This document shows positions 7,367 to 10,650 of a stretch of 10,650 nt of DNA, one piece after another (position 1 is the stretch's first letter; each line of letters begins with the position of its first letter). Where the stretch lies: the NCBI GenBank assembly GCA_004369085.1, contig ML210408.1, forward strand, positions 24,027-34,676. The letters run 5' to 3'. The DNA comes from Coprinopsis marcescibilis. Taxonomy: Eukaryota; Basidiomycota; Agaricomycetes; Agaricales; Psathyrellaceae. The notes under the pieces are model-generated. The model was not told where the DNA came from, did no database searches, and worked only from the letters and a program-made list of their open reading frames with translations. The position numbers and the translations under genes were made by a program.

Positions 7367-7825
7367 CAATTAATAACCGTGTCGAGGGAGACGAGACTGT
7401 GGTCTACGTTGACTATGGTCGCGGCCTCGTATTCAAACGGTTTTCGGTGGAGGAGGGATTCAGAGTGGAGCTTTCAATTTACGAGATGCTCCAAGGTATC
7501 GATTTTGTCCCGTTCATTGTTGGTACGGTCTCCGAGCCGGAATGGGGGATACTGATGCCATCCGAGGGAGATTCTGTCCCTGTGGAGGATGTCGTTCTTA
7601 TGTTTCTCAATCGCTGGAAATTCGGATGGGAGCCTAGTTCTGATCGACTTTGCAAGCGGGGAGTGTAGGAAGATGGAGCTGGACGATGGCCTTATTTGCA
7701 AGGATGAGGAGATTATGGACTTTGCTTCACCTTCTGATGCCCCTACAGATTTCTGCTCATTGATGCAATGCCTGTGCAACTCTTTTGTAGTACCAACTTC
7801 ATAATAGCAAGAATTATTTGATTTG
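7367..7825 (+). pseudogene. Broken second copy of the compact kinase domain
   Basis: DNA from about 7367 matches 3186-3744 of the kinase gene, roughly four identical bases in five by eye. The first frame reads EGDETVVYVDYGRGLVFKRF, then VELSIYEMLQG, GTVSEPEWGILMPSEG and VVLMFLNRW. After the TCAATCGCTG shared by both copies, 62 bp present in the intact gene (within 3451-3516) are missing. This removes the HHHD...N catalytic loop and shifts the frame; the homology resumes in another frame as LVLIDFASG, then CRKMELDDG and DEEIMDFASP. Smaller in-frame losses (one Trp codon, and four codons after DDV) also occurred. The nuclease-like N-terminal two thirds are not present. Similarity extends past the intact gene's stop into its 3' flank, so this is a DNA-level duplicate, not a conserved domain in a new gene. 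It lies directly against the GH28 3' piece on its left and a transposase remnant on its right. Confidence 0.85.
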
Positions 7826-7839
7826 GATGCATTGTTGGA

Positions 7840-9648
7840 TTGAAGGTATCTGCACGAGGCTACAATAAGATTCGTGTCATCGGGACCGAGAAGGATTTGT
7901 CGGGGTACCGTACAGCAGCTGGAAACGACGGACCAGCACCAAACTCGCACGAACGAGAATCCGTCTTCAATAGCACTGGTATCCGCTGGTCGGAACTTTC
8001 ACGTCTCCCTTACTTCGACCTCGCACGATTTGTTCCACCCGACGCAATGCACAACCTTGTCCTAGGTCTTATCCATACGCACTGTCAACCATTCTCAGCA
8101 TATGCGCTGATCCCAAAACACGCCAAGAAGAATCGCTAGTTATGGTCAACATCCACATCGACGACAATCGGATGTCCCTCCCCTCCGACAAGGATCGCCA
8201 ATGCACCAAGTATCTGAAGCATGCGCTGGAAGGACCCCTCAACGATGAAATTCTTTCCCACAGGTCCTTGGTGGTTCGGCGATTTTAAGGTCGTTCGCTG
8301 CCTTCTCTCCAGTTCATCCACAGCTCCCTTCGTCTTCCAACAATCTCCGGAACCAAACGAATCACCAAAGCCAAAGTCGTTGACGAAATCCTCGATTGGC
8401 GCATCAAGCAGGAGGAGGCAGAGGATTTTAGACCGCACTTTCCCCCAGAAGACCTTGGAGCATTGCGAGCTGATATAGCTGCCATGGTGACCCCAAGCTG
8501 GACCTCAAAACTCCCCCCTAACCTTGGAGAAGCCAGTCATGGAAAATTAAACGCGGATCAATGGAGAACGTTGGGAAGCGCTTACCTGCCCGCATCACTT
8601 ATTCGACGCTGGGGAAACGTCAGCAACGATACCAGTGCCTCTAAACGCAGGCGGCGTCTTCTGGACATCACAATGTCGTTGTTCTCGGCCATCAGCATTG
8701 CAACCGCACATTCAGCTTCAAAATCACAGGCGGACCTCTACTTGCGCCATCTCCAGGCTTATGTTGATGGGGTCAAAGAACTGTTTCCCGACTATCAATT
8801 CAAACCAAACCACCACGTAGCCTTTCACACCGCCAAGTACCTATGCATGTACGGACCTGTTCACTCATGGTGGACATTCCTATTTGAAAGGATGATCGGG
8901 GCCCTCCAGCGCATTCCCACCAACAACAAATATTGTAGGACAACATTTAACCTGCTCAAATTCTCATTGACTGATACCTTGTTCTAGCTGAATATGAAGA
9001 AATAATTGCCAAATCGTTTCACCGAGCATCAAACCTTCCTAAACTCTTTCATAAATCAAACTGTCCCCCAGCAGTTCGCAGCGCAGCAAGTTTCTTTCGA
9101 GAGCTTGTCGACCCTCAGGTCCATCACGCAACTGCGGTTACGAACCTACTTGGGACAAGTGTGCTCAGAAAGGGAATCCAGAACACTGACCTCGTGCACT
9201 CGTCAATATGGGATGGCCGCACCACCGAGTTACCCAGCGCCTTGGTTTCTGCCCTCTCACGCGCGAACATCCTTCACAACAGAGGTTTGCTGTCATCTCA
9301 CGTTACAATGACAGGATTGGCCTACGCTGTTCATTCGAGGCACCAAGGAAACAGTCAAGTGATGCTCCACGATTGAGGAAGACCGTTCCGGCAGTCATCA
9401 AGCACATTGTGCAGACAGAGTGTGACGGTCGTGTCTTAACCTTCGTCGCTGTCGAGCGGGTCAAATCTGCCGAGTTTCAAGACGACCCTTTCAGGAATTG
9501 CCCTTTTTTGAACGTAGGATTATACGGTCGCGAACGCGGACCCTTGGAGATTGTAAACCCAGATTCCACCTCTTGCCACTTCGCAAGATTTGATACGAAT
9601 TGGCTTGATCAACCAGCGGCACTTGTGGTTTCTCTTTCTCGCGCTTAA
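7840..9648 (+). pseudogene. Decayed CACTA/Tnp2-type (DUF4218-containing) transposase
   Basis: Pieces of one transposase lie in order on the plus strand. Piece 1 (7840-about 8105) has RWSELSRLPYFDLARF and DAMHNLVLGLIHTHC, the typical Tnp2 block. A frameshift near 8100-8110 leads to piece 2 (to 8934), containing IHIDDNRMSLPSDKDRQ, an in-frame TAA at 8286-8288, a KLNADQWRTL block and the DUF4218-like GPVHSWWTFLFERMIGALQR. A 53-bp intron (8935-8987, GTAGGA...TCTAG) can still be read; splicing joins NNKY to SEYEEIIAKSFHRASNLPKL in frame. Piece 3 runs to a TGA at 9374-9376, and after another frameshift piece 4 ends SCHFARFDTNWLDQP...SLSRA and TAA at 9646-9648, a normal-looking C-terminus. The N-terminal half, including most of the catalytic core, is absent because kinase-fragment DNA abuts the left end. 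No CACTA terminal repeats were recognised. The element is dead. Confidence 0.85.
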
Positions 9649-9649
9649 C

Positions 9650-10377
9650 CGTTTACTTATTACTTCAGCTTATATAACTTTTGCGGATTTCTACGATTTG
9701 GAACTTAGTTCTTAAGGTGCGATGAGCGGTAGTGGCATTACCGGCCACGGTCTGGCCTGCTGGCCGTTACTGCAGCATGCGATGGATATGGAATCCAATT
9801 CAATGTATCATATTTCGCGCATTCTGGAGGTTCTTGAGGTCTATATAACATTTTCAAAAGGCACATATGTTTTGGGATACATGTTAAATTTTTGGAGCCG
9901 TCAAACGAGTTGTTTGTTGTTCTCCTTTCGGCTTGCATGAAATCGTTCGCAATTTTTAATTTTTTTAATCCCTAACATTGATCCTAAATCAATCATTCCA
10001 ATTGTCTTATTTGCGTTGTATAACATTGCTCAAATGGAAAGTTTTTGGAAGCTCCGGACAATTACAATGGGTAACGCGGTTGTACAATAAGTGGTTGTCG
10101 TACACGTAGAGTGACTGACCCTCACAAACGTGCGATTATAAATGTGGCATTTGTTCATGATTTTTGAAACATTTTCGTCAGTCTGATATAGCCTGGTCGC
10201 TGCAGTGACAAGGGAAGATCTACGGCCGCTACGGTAAAAGAAGATGAAAAAAAAACACCAAGTTATTGACGTCATCAAAAGAACGCACAGCCCTCCCTCA
10301 CGTCCGTGGAAATATGTTTTGTTGATTGTTGTCGCGTGGGAGTGCTATTCGGGCGACCAGGGTTGCTCTCAGTCCAC
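9650..10377. other. Non-coding stretch after the transposase, no gene seen
   Basis: Partly A/T-rich (around 9950-9970) with short, overlapping open frames on both strands that show no recognisable protein. A TATATAA-like motif at about 9670 has no gene after it. An imperfect hairpin at 9735-9773 is listed separately. This could be the 3' part of the dead transposon plus flanking DNA. Confidence 0.5.
9735..9773. repeat. Imperfect hairpin downstream of the transposase
   Basis: GCATTACCGGCCA (9735-9747) pairs with TGGCCGTTACTGC (9761-9773) at 11 of 13 positions around a 13-nt loop. It lies about 90 bp after the transposase stop and could be a sub-terminal structure of the element; this is a guess. 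Confidence 0.5.
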
Positions 10378-10615
10378 AGTCGAACGGCGCCGTCTGTCCA
10401 AAATGCGACGCCAGCTGGTGTCCGGACAAGGTGTTAAATCAGTATGATTCGCAGAGCCCGCTGGCTCTCCATGCTGCCCGATCCTGGACTCCCGCTTCCT
10501 GGACCAGTCGAACAGCGCCGTCTGTCCAAAACGCGACGCCAGCTGGTGTCCGGACAAGGTGTTAAATCAGTGTGATTCGCAGAGCCCGCTGGCTCTCCAT
10601 GCTGCCCGATCCTGG
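10378..10615. repeat. 128-bp tandem repeat, almost two copies
   Basis: Copy 1 is 10378-10505; copy 2 begins at 10506 and matches to 10615 (110 of 128 positions covered). The copies differ at only about three sites (AACGGCG/AACAGCG, AAATGCG/AAACGCG, AGTATG/AGTGTG). Each includes GACGCCAGCTGGTGTCCGG and GCAGAGCCCGCTGGCTCTCC, the latter with an internal inverted repeat (AGAGCC...GGCTCT). The open frames crossing it on both strands are by-products of the repeat and show no known protein. The array may continue to the left in a diverged form but does not continue to the right. Confidence 0.9.
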
Positions 10616-10650
10616 GTTTCATTCCAACTAAGGGCTACCCAAGTCCGCTT

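Noticed and set aside
7874..8478. Several overlapping small plus- and minus-strand frames across the transposase
   Set aside because: They are by-products of the decayed transposase frame; none matches a family independently.
840..9740. CACTA or TAGTG words as terminal repeats of the transposon
   Set aside because: Such 5-mers occur several times by chance and none is followed by a matching inverted repeat.
10326..10622. Open frames on both strands across the 128-bp repeat
   Set aside because: They repeat the same residues because the DNA repeats; no start context, no family.

Overview
The window looks like genomic DNA from a mushroom-forming basidiomycete (probably Agaricomycetes). Genes are split by many very short GT-AG introns (about 45-63 bp). 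The families seen (a small fungal kinase fused to a nuclease-like region, a JmjC-type protein, a GH28 pectinase and a CACTA/Tnp2-type transposase) are typical of the gene-poor, transposon-rich parts of such genomes. I saw no tRNA, rRNA or CRISPR. The assignment rests on gene style and family recognition only; no search was run.

Layout. (1) 1-522, minus: the 5' part of a Pro/Gln-rich protein gene that runs off the left edge, with a probable TATA box near 670. (2) 523-1695: mostly non-coding, with a 21-bp tandem repeat (735-790), a 74/75-bp tandem repeat (1192-about 1420) and a pyrimidine-rich leader. (3) 1696-3679, plus: a three-exon gene for a 627-residue protein. It has a possible PD-(D/E)XK nuclease-like region and a very short C-terminal kinase domain with visible catalytic residues. 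This is the best intact gene in the window. (4) 3934-4349 and 7073-7366, plus: two pieces of one GH28 polygalacturonase-like gene. They are separated by 2.7 kb that begins with a good 5' splice site and ends with a TAG acceptor. The 5' piece is frameshifted and lacks its N-terminus, and the 3' piece lacks its C-terminus. (5) Inside that 2.7 kb, both on the minus strand: an apparently intact JmjC-like dioxygenase gene (4480-5532, perhaps with an extra 5' exon to 5660) and an unrecognised five-exon gene (5885-6938). The reading frame of the latter stays open up to the GH28 boundary, so its 5' end may have been cut off. (6) 7367-about 7825: a broken second copy of the kinase domain, with a 62-bp deletion that removes the catalytic loop. 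(7) 7840-9648: a decayed Tnp2/DUF4218-type transposase with at least two frameshifts, one in-frame stop and one still recognisable intron. (8) 9650-10650: no gene; an imperfect hairpin and a 128-bp tandem repeat of almost two copies.

The genes do not form a pathway. The main message is structural. Kinase-domain sequence lies on both sides of a GH28 gene in direct orientation. That GH28 gene is itself split by a segment carrying two opposite-strand genes, and a dead transposase abuts the second kinase copy. This points to repeated insertion or duplication at one locus. The nuclease-like/kinase protein and the JmjC protein are the two gene products most worth following up.
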